The notes beneath the pieces are model-generated. The model saw only the letters and a program-made list of their open reading frames with translations. It was not told the DNA's origin and searched no databases. A stretch of DNA of 20,591 bases, from contig FR900186.1 in assembly GCA_000437755.1 (NCBI GenBank), forward strand, positions 20,266 to 40,856, given 5' to 3'. How positions within the stretch are numbered: the first letter of the stretch is position 1; each line of letters begins with the position of its first letter. The position numbers and the translations under genes are program-made. This document shows, in pieces, positions 7,671-15,057 of this stretch. The DNA comes from Roseburia sp. CAG:303. Its GTDB lineage: Bacteria > Bacillota > Clostridia > Lachnospirales > Lachnospiraceae.

Positions 7671-8870
7671 TTACTGTAAATCATTCAGGAATTTTTCAAT
7701 TCTTGTTAAACCTTTATCAATCTGTTCTACAGAAATTGCATAAGATAATCTGATATGATCCGGGAATCCGAAATCTGCGCATGGCACAACTGCAACATTA
7801 TAATCTTCAATCAGAATTCTTGCAAATTCTGCTGCAGTTTCTACTTTCTTTCCCTTATATTCTTTCTTTAATGCTTCACTGACATCTGCAAAGACATAAA
7901 ATGCTCCCAGAGGTTCTTCCGTGGACACATATGGCAGTGCAGACATTTTTTCATACATGAATTTTCTTCTCTTGTCAAATTCGCCAAGCATCATCTGTAC
8001 AGTTGACTGGTCACCGGTCAGTGCCTCCAGTGCCGCTTTCTGTGCGATGGAGTTTGGATTGGATGTCTGATGGCTCTGTACACTTCCCATTAATTTTGCG
8101 ATTTCTTCGCTAGAACCTGTATAGCCGATTCTCCATCCTGTCATGGCATAACTCTTTGCAAGTCCGCTGACAGTAATGGTTCTCTTATAAATCTCTTCGT
8201 TAAAGCTTGCAATACTGATGTGTTTATTTCCATTGTATACAAGATATTCATACATTTCATCTGATACAACATAAATATCATTCTTTACTGCATAATCTGC
8301 AATCGCACGAAGTTCTTCTTCGCTATAAATCATACCGGTCGGGTTATTCGGTGTATTCAGAACCAGTGCTTTTGTCTTCTCTGTGGTAGCAGCCTGAAGC
8401 TGTTCTGCAGTTACTTTGTATCCGTTTTCTTTTTCTCCTCTTACAAATACCGGTACACCATCGGAAAGTTTTATGATTTCCGGATAACTAAGCCAGTATG
8501 GTGCCGGAATAATAACTTCATCTCCAGGATTTAAAATGGCCTCAAAAACATTGGTAAGGGAATGTTTTCCACCATTACTGATTACGATCTGGCTTGGTTT
8601 ATAATCAAGACCGTTAAACTTCTTAAATTTATCACACACAGCCTGTTTCAATTCTACAATACCGGATGCCGGGGTATATTTTGTAAATCCATCCTTAATT
8701 GCCTTAATTGCTGCATTACAAATATTATCCGGTGTATTGAAATCCGGTTCTCCTGCTCCGAATCCAACCACATCCAGTCCCTGTGCTTTTAATTCTTTTG
8801 CTTTTGCAGTAATTGCCAGTGTTGAAGAAGGTTTCACTGCCTGTGCTTTTCTTGATAATGTTAATGCCAT
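7671..8870 (-). CDS. aspB: PLP-dependent aspartate-type aminotransferase (class Ib)
   Basis: This cytosolic fold type I enzyme transfers amino groups between aspartate (or a related amino acid) and 2-oxoglutarate. The N-terminus with STLAITAKAKELKAQG and GFGAGEPDFNTP closely matches the Bacillus AspB group. The cofactor residues are visible: NTPNNPTG (N176), SDEMYEYLVY (D204, Y207), and the Schiff-base lysine K239 in SGLAKSYAMTGWRIGY. The substrate-binding arginine is in DHIRLSYA near the C-terminus. The length of 399 aa is normal. A ribosome binding site AAAGGATG lies upstream of the ATG. Its codon use looks more biased than that of the neighbours, which suggests high expression, consistent with the near-consensus promoter at 8966-8994. 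Exact amino-acid preference cannot be read from sequence; aromatic or prephenate use is known in this class. Confidence 0.93.
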   Translation of the reverse strand: MALTLSRKAQAVKPSSTLAITAKAKELKAQGLDVVGFGAGEPDFNTPDNICNAAIKAIKDGFTKYTPASGIVELKQAVCDKFKKFNGLDYKPSQIVISNGGKHSLTNVFEAILNPGDEVIIPAPYWLSYPEIIKLSDGVPVFVRGEKENGYKVTAEQLQAATTEKTKALVLNTPNNPTGMIYSEEELRAIADYAVKNDIYVVSDEMYEYLVYNGNKHISIASFNEEIYKRTITVSGLAKSYAMTGWRIGYTGSSEEIAKLMGSVQSHQTSNPNSIAQKAALEALTGDQSTVQMMLGEFDKRRKFMYEKMSALPYVSTEEPLGAFYVFADVSEALKKEYKGKKVETAAEFARILIEDYNVAVVPCADFGFPDHIRLSYAISVEQIDKGLTRIEKFLNDLQ

Positions 8871-8914
8871 TTTTACTCATCCTTTCTTTCTGTAAGAGTC
8901 GTTTTCTTTCTCCT

Positions 8915-8956
8915 GTGTCCGCGGTGGAAATACTTTAGTGCACTCTACGCAGACAC
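8915..8956 (-). promoter_or_regulatory. Stem in the 5-prime leader of aspB
   Basis: GTGTCTGCG and CGCGGACAC (8948-8956 and 8915-8923 read on the minus strand) pair over 9 bp with one G-U wobble. That position is a C-A mismatch on the plus strand. The 24-base loop contains the palindrome AGTGCACT. The stem begins within a few bases of the predicted transcription start (about 8959), so it could protect the 5-prime end or act as a cis-regulator. It matches no riboswitch I recognise. Confidence 0.5.
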
Positions 8957-8965
8957 ACTTGCTAC

Positions 8966-8994
8966 ATTATAATACAAAGAAGGTCTATTGTCTA
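8966..8994 (-). promoter_or_regulatory. aspB promoter
   Basis: The minus strand carries TAGACA (8989-8994), a 17-base spacer, and a perfect TATAAT (8966-8971). The predicted start of transcription is near 8959, which leaves a leader of about 89 bases before aspB. Confidence 0.8.
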
Positions 8995-9063
8995 GCATTT
9001 CTTTCATTTTTTTCTAATTTTAGCTATTTTTTACATTTAGGGGATTTTCTTATTTCCATTTTA

Positions 9064-9072
9064 TGTTATAAT
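9064..9072 (+). promoter_or_regulatory. Extended -10 promoter of the EAL-domain gene
   Basis: TGTTATAAT at 9064-9072 is a perfect extended -10 element. No good -35 lies 16-18 bases upstream (TTTACA at 9030-9035 is too far), as is common for extended -10 promoters. Transcription would begin near 9079, giving a leader of about 60 bases. A second TATAAT at 9106-9111 has a poor -35. Confidence 0.65.
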
Positions 9073-9137
9073 ATACTATGTATGTATTTGAGCGAGTACA
9101 ATTCATATAATAATCCATGCAAAAAGGAGCACAAACA

Positions 9138-10805
9138 ATGTCGATAACAGAATCACAGAATCTATCCATCCACCAGTTATGCGAAGCAATCGATCTGCTT
9201 GACACCTGTATGGATGATTATTTATATGTTTATGATTTTGAAAATGATTTTTACTATATATCCAGCCATGCACAGGATCGGTTCTCCCTTCCTTCATGTT
9301 CGTTCCATGATGTTGCCCTGACACATTCCCAGTTTGTCTATCCTCCGGATTTCCCTAAATTAAAAGATGAACTTGCCCTGCTTTCTAAGGGAGGCAGAAC
9401 TTCCCATTCCATGCAATACCGCTGGACAGGTCACGATGGACAGCCTATCTGGATCGACTGCCGCGGAACGATAATCAGTGAAGGAGATAAGCCGCTCTAT
9501 CTTTTCGGCTGCATTAACGAAATCGGTGCTGTCCAGAAAGCAGATAATGTAAGTGGTCTTTTAGGAGAATCCACGCTGAAATCCTATATCCAGCAGTTTC
9601 TCCCAAAACTTCCGAACGGTTTTCTGCTCCGCATCGGACTGGATGACTTCAAGAAGATAAACGAAAAACTCGGAACGGATTATGGTGATCGCATGCTGAA
9701 GCGAACTGCCGATGATATTTCTTCCTGTATTCTTCCCGGTCAGAAAATTTACCGGGTACAGTCGGACGAATTTATCGTACTGGATTTTGCCGGTGGCACA
9801 GAAGCCATCGCCATTGATTTATACAAGCGTATCCGAAGCTTTATCAGCAAATTTGTTGCAGACAATCACTATGAAGCAGTATTTACCATATCGGCAGGTC
9901 TGCTGACCAGTGAAAACATTATCCAGCACACTTATTCGGACATTATGAAATATTCGGATTTTTCACTGAATGAGGCGAAACGTCAGGGCAAAAATCTCTG
10001 TTATATTTTCCAGCAGGCAGATTATGACAAATTCTGCCGCCGGCAGGAACTGACCAAAGTTCTCCGTCAGTCAATTAACGAAGGATTCAACGGCTTTGAG
10101 GCATATTTCCAGCCATTGTTTGCAAGCCGGACCAATACCTTATATGGTGCGGAATCCCTGATGCGTTTTCGTTCAGAATCTGGCAATATGATATCTCCCG
10201 GTGAGTTTATTCCGATTCTGGAAGAAACAGGGCTGATTATTCCAGTAGGACAGTGGATGCTCCATACGGTTTTGAAACGTGCGAAAGAAATTATCGAAAT
10301 TTGTCCGGACTTCCATATCAGCATTAATGTTTCCTATATCCAGGTAATGAAGAGTGACATTATCAACGAGATTATCCGTGCGGTTTCCAGTTATCAGATT
10401 CCACCATCCAATGTCATTGTGGAATTGACAGAAAGTGGTCTGCTTGTTTCCAATCTCCAGCTTGCAAAGACCTGGAGCAAGCTGAATGAACAGGGTATCC
10501 AGCTTGCACTGGATGATTTCGGCACCGGATATTCCAATTTCCATTATCTGCATACCCTGCGTCCGAACATTATCAAAATCGACCGTTCTTTCACGCTGAA
10601 TGCACTTGAGAACGAATATGAATACAATCTGCTTGCCTTAATCAGCGGAATGGTACATGATTTAAACCTTACCGTATGTATCGAAGGAATTGAAACGAAT
10701 GAGGAACGTCTGAAAATGCTGAATGTTTCTCCTGACTATTACCAGGGATTCTTTTTTGGAAAACCCTGTCCATACGAGGAATTTGTAAAGAACTTTATTG
10801 CATAA
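9138..10805 (+). CDS. PAS / degenerate GGDEF / EAL protein, probable cyclic di-GMP phosphodiesterase
   Basis: This soluble 555-residue protein probably hydrolyses cyclic di-GMP to pGpG. Residues of about 15-135 form a PAS-like sensor (YLYVYDFENDFYYIS, and RWTGHDGQPIWIDCRGTI). Residues 145-300 are a GGDEF domain whose signature reads VQSDEF instead of GGDEF, with no RxxD inhibitory site, so cyclase activity is unlikely. The EAL domain (about 315-555) keeps the key residues: AESLMRF for EAL, SINVSYIQ (Asn), ELTES (Glu), DDFGTGYS (Asp-Asp), KIDRSF (Lys, Asp), EGIET (Glu) and QGFFFGKP. The degenerate GGDEF may bind GTP as an activator, as reported for CC3396 of Caulobacter. The ATG at 9138 has an AAGGAG site 8 bases upstream; the ATG at 9117 lacks one. 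It is a single-gene unit pointing against rny, with no membrane segment. Confidence 0.93.
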   Translation: MSITESQNLSIHQLCEAIDLLDTCMDDYLYVYDFENDFYYISSHAQDRFSLPSCSFHDVALTHSQFVYPPDFPKLKDELALLSKGGRTSHSMQYRWTGHDGQPIWIDCRGTIISEGDKPLYLFGCINEIGAVQKADNVSGLLGESTLKSYIQQFLPKLPNGFLLRIGLDDFKKINEKLGTDYGDRMLKRTADDISSCILPGQKIYRVQSDEFIVLDFAGGTEAIAIDLYKRIRSFISKFVADNHYEAVFTISAGLLTSENIIQHTYSDIMKYSDFSLNEAKRQGKNLCYIFQQADYDKFCRRQELTKVLRQSINEGFNGFEAYFQPLFASRTNTLYGAESLMRFRSESGNMISPGEFIPILEETGLIIPVGQWMLHTVLKRAKEIIEICPDFHISINVSYIQVMKSDIINEIIRAVSSYQIPPSNVIVELTESGLLVSNLQLAKTWSKLNEQGIQLALDDFGTGYSNFHYLHTLRPNIIKIDRSFTLNALENEYEYNLLALISGMVHDLNLTVCIEGIETNEERLKMLNVSPDYYQGFFFGKPCPYEEFVKNFIA

Positions 10806-10810
10806 TATAA

Positions 10811-10858
10811 AAAGGCGATAGAATCTTTGAATTATCAATCGATTCTATCGTCTTTTCT
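10811..10858. terminator. Bidirectional terminator between the EAL-domain gene and rny
   Basis: A 12-bp stem (10814-10825 with 10841-10852, one G-U) is followed by TTTTCTT on the plus strand and by TTTTTATATT on the minus strand. It can stop the EAL transcript 6 bases after its stop codon, and also the convergent rny transcript. Confidence 0.85.
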
Positions 10859-10928
10859 TATCTTATAGGATTTTCAGTGCCTCAACAGATAAAGTTTCTT
10901 TCTATTTTCACAAATCTGCGAATTTCTG

Positions 10929-12476
10929 CTATTTCGCATATTCCACGCATCTTGATTCGCGAACAACACTAACTTTAATTTGTCCCGGATATTCAAGTTC
11001 ATTTTCTATCTGCTTTGAAATATTTCTTGCAAGCAATACCATATCAGCATCATTTACCTGTTCTGGTATTACCATAATGCGGATCTCTCTGCCCGCCTGT
11101 ATTGCAAAGGATTTCTCTACACCTTTATATGAATTACTAATATCTTCCAACTGTTTTAATCTGTTTGTGTATGCTTCGAGGGTTTCCCTTCTTGCTCCCG
11201 GTCTTGCAGCTGAAATCGCATCCGCAGCCTGTACCAGGCATGCAATCAATGATTCCGGTGCAACATCCCCATGATGTGCCTCTACTGCATTAATAATAAT
11301 CGGAGATTCTTTATATTTTCTACATAAATCCACACCAATCTGAATATGGGAACCTTCCATCTCATGGTCAACTGACTTTCCAATATCGTGCAGCAGACCT
11401 GCCCTTTTTGCCATTCGTACATCCACACCTACCTCGCCGGCAAGCAGTCCTGCCAGATGGGCAACTTCGATCGAGTGCTTTAATGCATTCTGACCATAGC
11501 TTGTACGAAATCTCATTTTACCAAGTAATTTGATTAATTCCGGATGAATTCCATGGACACCAACTTCCAGGGAAGCTTCTTCTCCGGCTTCTCTCATCAT
11601 AACCTCGACTTCTTTCTGGGCCTTCTCTACCATCTCTTCGATTCTGGCCGGATGAATACGTCCATCTACGATAAGTTTTTCCAGTGCAATTCTTGCCACT
11701 TCTCTCCGGATCGGATCAAAGCTGGAAAGGATAACTGCTTCCGGAGTATCATCAATAATCAAATCGACACCGGTCAGTGTTTCAAGTGTTCTGATGTTTC
11801 GACCTTCTCTTCCGATAATACGGCCTTTCATTTCATCATTTGGAAGCTGGACAACCGAAATCGTTGTCTCAGAAACATGATCGGCAGCACATTTCTGAAT
11901 GGCTGTAACCACATATTCCTTCGCCTTTTTACCGGCTTCTTCTTTCGCTCGGGTTTCCAGTTCCTTGATAAGCTTCGCCGTATCAAGTTTTACGTCATCT
12001 TCGACAGTTCTAAGCAGCAGATCCTTCGCCTGATCGGAAGTCAGTCCGGAAATTCTCTCTAATTCCTTTGTACGTTCTTCGCCAAGTTTCTCTACCTCTG
12101 TCTTTCTCTTTGCGAGCTGTTCTTCCTTTGACGCAAGAGCTGATTCTTTCTTCTCCAGCATATAAGCTTTCTTATCCACACTCTCTTCCTTTGATAAAAC
12201 ACGTTTCTCGTAGTGCTGAAGTTCATTTCTCCGCTCTTTTGTTTCTCTTTCCAGTTCGTTCTTTGTCTTTAATGACTCTTCTTTCGCCTCTAAAAGGGCT
12301 TCTCTTTTCTTCGTTTCCGCTGTTTTTAATGCTTCATCTATGATTTCGTTTGCTCTGGCCTGCGCACTTCCTACTTTTACTTCTACACATTTCTTATAAT
12401 ATGTAATAGCTGCAAACCAGACAATAATAGCAGTTACAACAATCGTTATTACAACAGCAATTATAATATCAGTCAC
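10929..12476 (-). CDS. rny: Ribonuclease Y
   Basis: RNase Y is the membrane-anchored endoribonuclease that initiates much mRNA decay in Firmicutes. The layout is complete: a transmembrane helix at residues 3-25, a long Glu/Lys/Arg-rich coiled coil at about 35-185, a KH domain with the GxxG loop in RIIGREGRNIRTLE (near 222-225), and an HD domain with the metal pair H363-D364 in RAGLLHDIGKS. The 515 aa length is close to the usual 520. The start codon is GTG (12474-12476), supported by a GGAGG site 7 bases upstream. Downstream of recA-recX this order is common in Clostridia. It has its own promoter 46-75 bases upstream, but read-through from recX is possible because no strong terminator separates them. 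Confidence 0.97.
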   Translation of the reverse strand: MTDIIIAVVITIVVTAIIVWFAAITYYKKCVEVKVGSAQARANEIIDEALKTAETKKREALLEAKEESLKTKNELERETKERRNELQHYEKRVLSKEESVDKKAYMLEKKESALASKEEQLAKRKTEVEKLGEERTKELERISGLTSDQAKDLLLRTVEDDVKLDTAKLIKELETRAKEEAGKKAKEYVVTAIQKCAADHVSETTISVVQLPNDEMKGRIIGREGRNIRTLETLTGVDLIIDDTPEAVILSSFDPIRREVARIALEKLIVDGRIHPARIEEMVEKAQKEVEVMMREAGEEASLEVGVHGIHPELIKLLGKMRFRTSYGQNALKHSIEVAHLAGLLAGEVGVDVRMAKRAGLLHDIGKSVDHEMEGSHIQIGVDLCRKYKESPIIINAVEAHHGDVAPESLIACLVQAADAISAARPGARRETLEAYTNRLKQLEDISNSYKGVEKSFAIQAGREIRIMVIPEQVNDADMVLLARNISKQIENELEYPGQIKVSVVRESRCVEYAK

Positions 12477-12501
12477 AGGAGCACCTCCTTATTTAGTTTT
12501 C

Positions 12502-12511
12502 ATTGTACAAT
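12502..12511. repeat. 10-bp palindrome in the rny leader
   Basis: ATTGTACAAT is a perfect palindrome a few bases downstream of the predicted rny start of transcription. It could be an operator, but no specific regulator is recognised and a 10-bp palindrome in AT-rich DNA may be chance. Confidence 0.3.
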
Positions 12512-12522
12512 ACAACATATTA

Positions 12523-12551
12523 ATTTTATACTTTTTTACATACAATGTCAA
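12523..12551 (-). promoter_or_regulatory. rny promoter
   Basis: The minus strand carries a perfect TTGACA (12546-12551), a 17-base spacer and TAAAAT (12523-12528). The predicted start is near 12516, giving a leader of about 40 bases with a strong ribosome binding site. Confidence 0.75.
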
Positions 12552-12588
12552 GTGGATATAGTATTTTTCTATACTTTATGCACAAGAT

Positions 12589-13209
12589 CTACTCCTCCGG
12601 CTCATGTCTGATGCAGTATAAAACATCATCCATTCCAAAACCTCTGCGCAGAAGATATCCGATCATACGATTCTCTGCTTTCTTATCCGTTTCCCGGAAA
12701 TTATACTTTCTTTTACGAAGAAGTTCGTAGATAAGTTCTTTCTCGCAACTTTCTCCCAGTTCGTTTTCCCGCTCATCCAGAATCTCATTCACAAGTTCTC
12801 TCGAAATCCCTTTCTGCATGAGTTTCTGGCTGATATTTCTCCTGCTCCTGCGTTCAGTATAAAGATTTATATAATTCTGTGCATATCTCTGATCATCTAT
12901 ATAACGGTACTGTTTTAGAAAATCCACGGCATAATCAATGAGTTCCTCCGGATAGAACGCCTGCTTCAGTTTCGTCCGTATCTCATATTCCGTTTTATCC
13001 GCAGCCTTTAATAAATATAATGCCCGCTCTTTGATCCGTTTTCTTAAAATCTCATGATAGATTTCCTCCACCTGCTCCTGGACAAGTTCCATCCCCTCAC
13101 TCAGATGCAGTCGTCTGATTTCGCCTTTATACAACGCAAATACGGTTCCGTCCTGCAATGTGATTTTTGACTTCTTATGATTTAGCTCTGTAATGCTTAC
13201 GATCTTCAT
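12589..13209 (-). CDS. recX: Regulatory protein RecX
   Basis: RecX binds RecA filaments and limits their growth, tuning recombination and the SOS response. The protein is built of helical repeats, with the usual motifs KERALYLLKAADKTEYEIRTKL, YIDDQRYAQNYI and RRNISQKLMQKGIS in order. An N-terminal strand region (TLQDGTVFALYKGEIRRL) is typical of Firmicutes RecX. The 206 aa length fits. The start lies 5 bases after the recA stop codon with only a weak ribosome binding site of its own, so translational coupling to recA is likely and would keep RecX well below RecA levels. It shares the recA promoter and SOS control. Confidence 0.93.
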   Translation of the reverse strand: MKIVSITELNHKKSKITLQDGTVFALYKGEIRRLHLSEGMELVQEQVEEIYHEILRKRIKERALYLLKAADKTEYEIRTKLKQAFYPEELIDYAVDFLKQYRYIDDQRYAQNYINLYTERRSRRNISQKLMQKGISRELVNEILDERENELGESCEKELIYELLRKRKYNFRETDKKAENRMIGYLLRRGFGMDDVLYCIRHEPEE

Positions 13210-13214
13210 CTTAT

Positions 13215-14273
13215 TTATTCTTCTACAGATTCTTCCTCTGTTTCATCAACTTCTGCTTCTTTCGTTTTCTCCTCTTCCTCTTCGCTGAAGCACTTCTCTC
13301 TTACCGCATGATCCACGACTTCACATATATCAGGATTGTTCTTTAAAAACTGCTTCGCATTCTCGCGTCCCTGTCCGATCTTATCGCCATTGTATGCATA
13401 CCATGCACCACTCTTGTTGATAATTCCGAATTTAACTGCAAGGTCAAGGATATCGCCAATCGTGGAAATACCTTCCCCGAACATGATATCGAATTCTGCT
13501 TCCTTAAACGGAGGTGCAATCTTATTTTTTACCACCTTTACCCTTGTCCTGCTTCCGATCACTTCACCACCAGCCTTTAAGGTCTCGATCTTGCGGACAT
13601 CCATTCGGATGGAAGAATAGAACTTCAGTGCACGTCCGCCGGTTGTTGTCTCCGGATTTCCAAACATAACACCAACTTTCTCACGCAGCTGATTAATAAA
13701 GACAACTATACAGTTTGATTTGCTGATGATTGCCGTAAGTTTTCTGAGTGCCTGTGACATCAGTCTTGCCTGAAGACCAATGTGGCTGTCACCCATCTCA
13801 CCGTCTATTTCTGCCTTCGGAACAAGTGCAGCAACAGAATCCACGATTACGATATCAACTGCCCCGGAACGTACCAGTGTTTCCGTGATTTCCAAAGCCT
13901 GCTCTCCGAAATCCGGCTGGGAAATGTATAAATTATCAATATCTACACCAATATTCTTTGCATAAACAGGATCGAGTGCATGCTCTGCATCAATAAATCC
14001 GGCGATTCCGCCCGCCTTCTGTACTTCTGCAATCATATGGAGTGCAACTGTGGTTTTACCACTTGATTCCGGACCATATATCTCAATAATACGTCCCTTC
14101 GGTATTCCGCCAAGTCCCAGTGCAATATCAAGGCTGAGCGAACCGGTCGGAACTGTCTCGATATTCATATTCGCACTGGAATCCCCCAGTTTCATAATAG
14201 AACCTTTTCCATGCTGTTTCTCTATCTGTGCCAAAGCACCTTCAAGTGCTTTCAGTTTATCATTCTTATCCAT
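13215..14273 (-). CDS. recA: Recombinase RecA
   Basis: RecA forms filaments on single-stranded DNA, catalyses strand exchange and stimulates LexA self-cleavage. The Walker A motif GPESSGKT is at residues 67-74, and Walker B is VDIVIVDSVAAL. The DNA-binding loop region (GDSHIGLQARLMSQALRKL) and loop L2 (NQLREKVGVMFGNPETTTGGRALKFY) are complete. The C-terminal tail is highly acidic (Glu-rich over about the last 30 residues), as is normal for RecA. The 352 aa length is normal. A GGAGG site 7 bases before the ATG fixes the start. It is followed by recX and has a promoter with two SOS-box-like sites, so induction by DNA damage is likely. Confidence 0.99.
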   Translation of the reverse strand: MDKNDKLKALEGALAQIEKQHGKGSIMKLGDSSANMNIETVPTGSLSLDIALGLGGIPKGRIIEIYGPESSGKTTVALHMIAEVQKAGGIAGFIDAEHALDPVYAKNIGVDIDNLYISQPDFGEQALEITETLVRSGAVDIVIVDSVAALVPKAEIDGEMGDSHIGLQARLMSQALRKLTAIISKSNCIVVFINQLREKVGVMFGNPETTTGGRALKFYSSIRMDVRKIETLKAGGEVIGSRTRVKVVKNKIAPPFKEAEFDIMFGEGISTIGDILDLAVKFGIINKSGAWYAYNGDKIGQGRENAKQFLKNNPDICEVVDHAVREKCFSEEEEEKTKEAEVDETEEESVEE

Positions 14274-14322
14274 TCTAAAACCTCCAAATCCATCTGTTTT
14301 GTATTTCCTTACACAGCCAGAA

Positions 14323-14350
14323 CGAAAATACGTTCGTGAATGTATGTTCG
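14323..14350. promoter_or_regulatory. Two abutting SOS-box (LexA-site) candidates at recA
   Basis: CGAAAATACGTTCG (14323-14336) matches the Gram-positive SOS box CGAACRNRYGTTYG with one mismatch. TGAATGTATGTTCG (14337-14350) matches with two. They adjoin without a gap and cover about +3 to +30 of the predicted transcript, so LexA binding would block transcription. Each has a perfect CGAAC half-site on the minus strand. Confidence 0.75.
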
Positions 14351-14359
14351 ATTGACTCT

Positions 14360-14388
14360 ATCATAATATATATTATTCCATTTGTCAA
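14360..14388 (-). promoter_or_regulatory. recA promoter
   Basis: The minus strand carries TTGACA (14383-14388), 17 bases, and TATGAT (14360-14365), which is close to consensus. Transcription would start near 14353, giving an 80-base leader that contains the SOS-box candidates. Confidence 0.85.
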
Positions 14389-14426
14389 CCTGGTTTTTAA
14401 TTATTTCTTTTTTGTTTACTTTTATT

Positions 14427-14455
14427 ACAATATCATGTATTTATTATTATGTCAA
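14427..14455 (-). promoter_or_regulatory. Possible second upstream recA promoter
   Basis: A perfect TTGACA (14450-14455) is followed after 17 bases by TATTGT (14427-14432). It starts just beyond the pgsA terminator. The -10 is weak, so this is tentative. Confidence 0.3.
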
Positions 14456-14487
14456 GTAAAAAAACTGCCATATGACATGACAGTTTT
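14454..14487 (-). terminator. Terminator of the yicC-rpoZ-rimO-pgsA unit
   Basis: In minus-strand RNA AAAACUGUCA (14478-14487) pairs with UGGCAGUUUU (14461-14470) over 10 bp with one G-U, closing on a 7-base loop. A total of seven T bases end the stem. The G-U becomes a C-A mismatch on the plus strand, so it works on the minus strand. It lies 9 bases past the pgsA stop. Confidence 0.88.
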
Positions 14488-14495
14488 CATTCGTT

Positions 14496-15035
14496 TTAAT
14501 GATTTGTATCTTTTAAGACTTCTTTGTTTTTTGCAATATAATCAGCAAGGGAAATAATCGTAAGTATTAATGAAACATAAATAAGTACCTGTCCGATCAG
14601 ATGATAGAATGGTAATTCCAAATCAAGAATCAGCCATATAATCATAAGCATCTGACATACCGTCTTTATTTTGCCCCAATAGCTTGCAGCAATTACAATT
14701 CCATTATCTGCGGCGATTGTACGGAATCCGCTGATAATCAGTTCCCTGCTGATTATGATAATTACAATCCACTTCGGAATGACATTACTCAGACAGATAA
14801 GTGCTGAACATACCAGCAGTTTATCCGCCATCGGATCCATAAACTTTCCAAAATTAGTTACCAGATTATATTTTCTTGCAATCTTACCATCAAGCATATC
14901 TGTTATACTTGCAATAATAAATATTGCCACAGCTATATACTTGTCTGCTCCTCCCAAAAAAGGATATTCCATAAATATTACAAAAAATGGAATCAGACAC
15001 ATTCTCAAAACAGTTAATTTATTGGGTAAATTCAT
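14496..15035 (-). CDS. pgsA: CDP-diacylglycerol--glycerol-3-phosphate 3-phosphatidyltransferase
   Basis: PgsA makes phosphatidylglycerol phosphate, the committed step to phosphatidylglycerol, in the cytoplasmic membrane. The CDP-alcohol phosphotransferase signature is complete: D46-x2-D49-G50-x2-A53-R54-x8-G63-x3-D67-x3-D71 (SITDMLDGKIARK, NFGKFMDPMAD). About five to six hydrophobic segments surround it. The 179 aa length matches the family. I chose the ATG at 15033-15035 because AGGAGG lies 5-6 bases upstream. A longer frame from 15074 would add a charged extension and overlap rimO. It is 22 bases downstream of rimO and is the last gene of the unit. Phosphatidylglycerol is also the donor for the LtaS-type enzyme in this window. 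Confidence 0.95.
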   Translation of the reverse strand: MNLPNKLTVLRMCLIPFFVIFMEYPFLGGADKYIAVAIFIIASITDMLDGKIARKYNLVTNFGKFMDPMADKLLVCSALICLSNVIPKWIVIIIISRELIISGFRTIAADNGIVIAASYWGKIKTVCQMLMIIWLILDLELPFYHLIGQVLIYVSLILTIISLADYIAKNKEVLKDTNH

Positions 15036-15057
15036 TTTTTCCTCCTGTCTGCCCGTA

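Noticed and set aside
9117..9137. Earlier ATG for the EAL-domain gene
   Set aside because: No ribosome binding site precedes 9117, and the AAGGAG at 9124-9129 fits the ATG at 9138.
12551..12585. Possible recX terminator before the rny promoter
   Set aside because: Only a 5-bp stem (AGTAT/ATACT) can form, with no T run after it.
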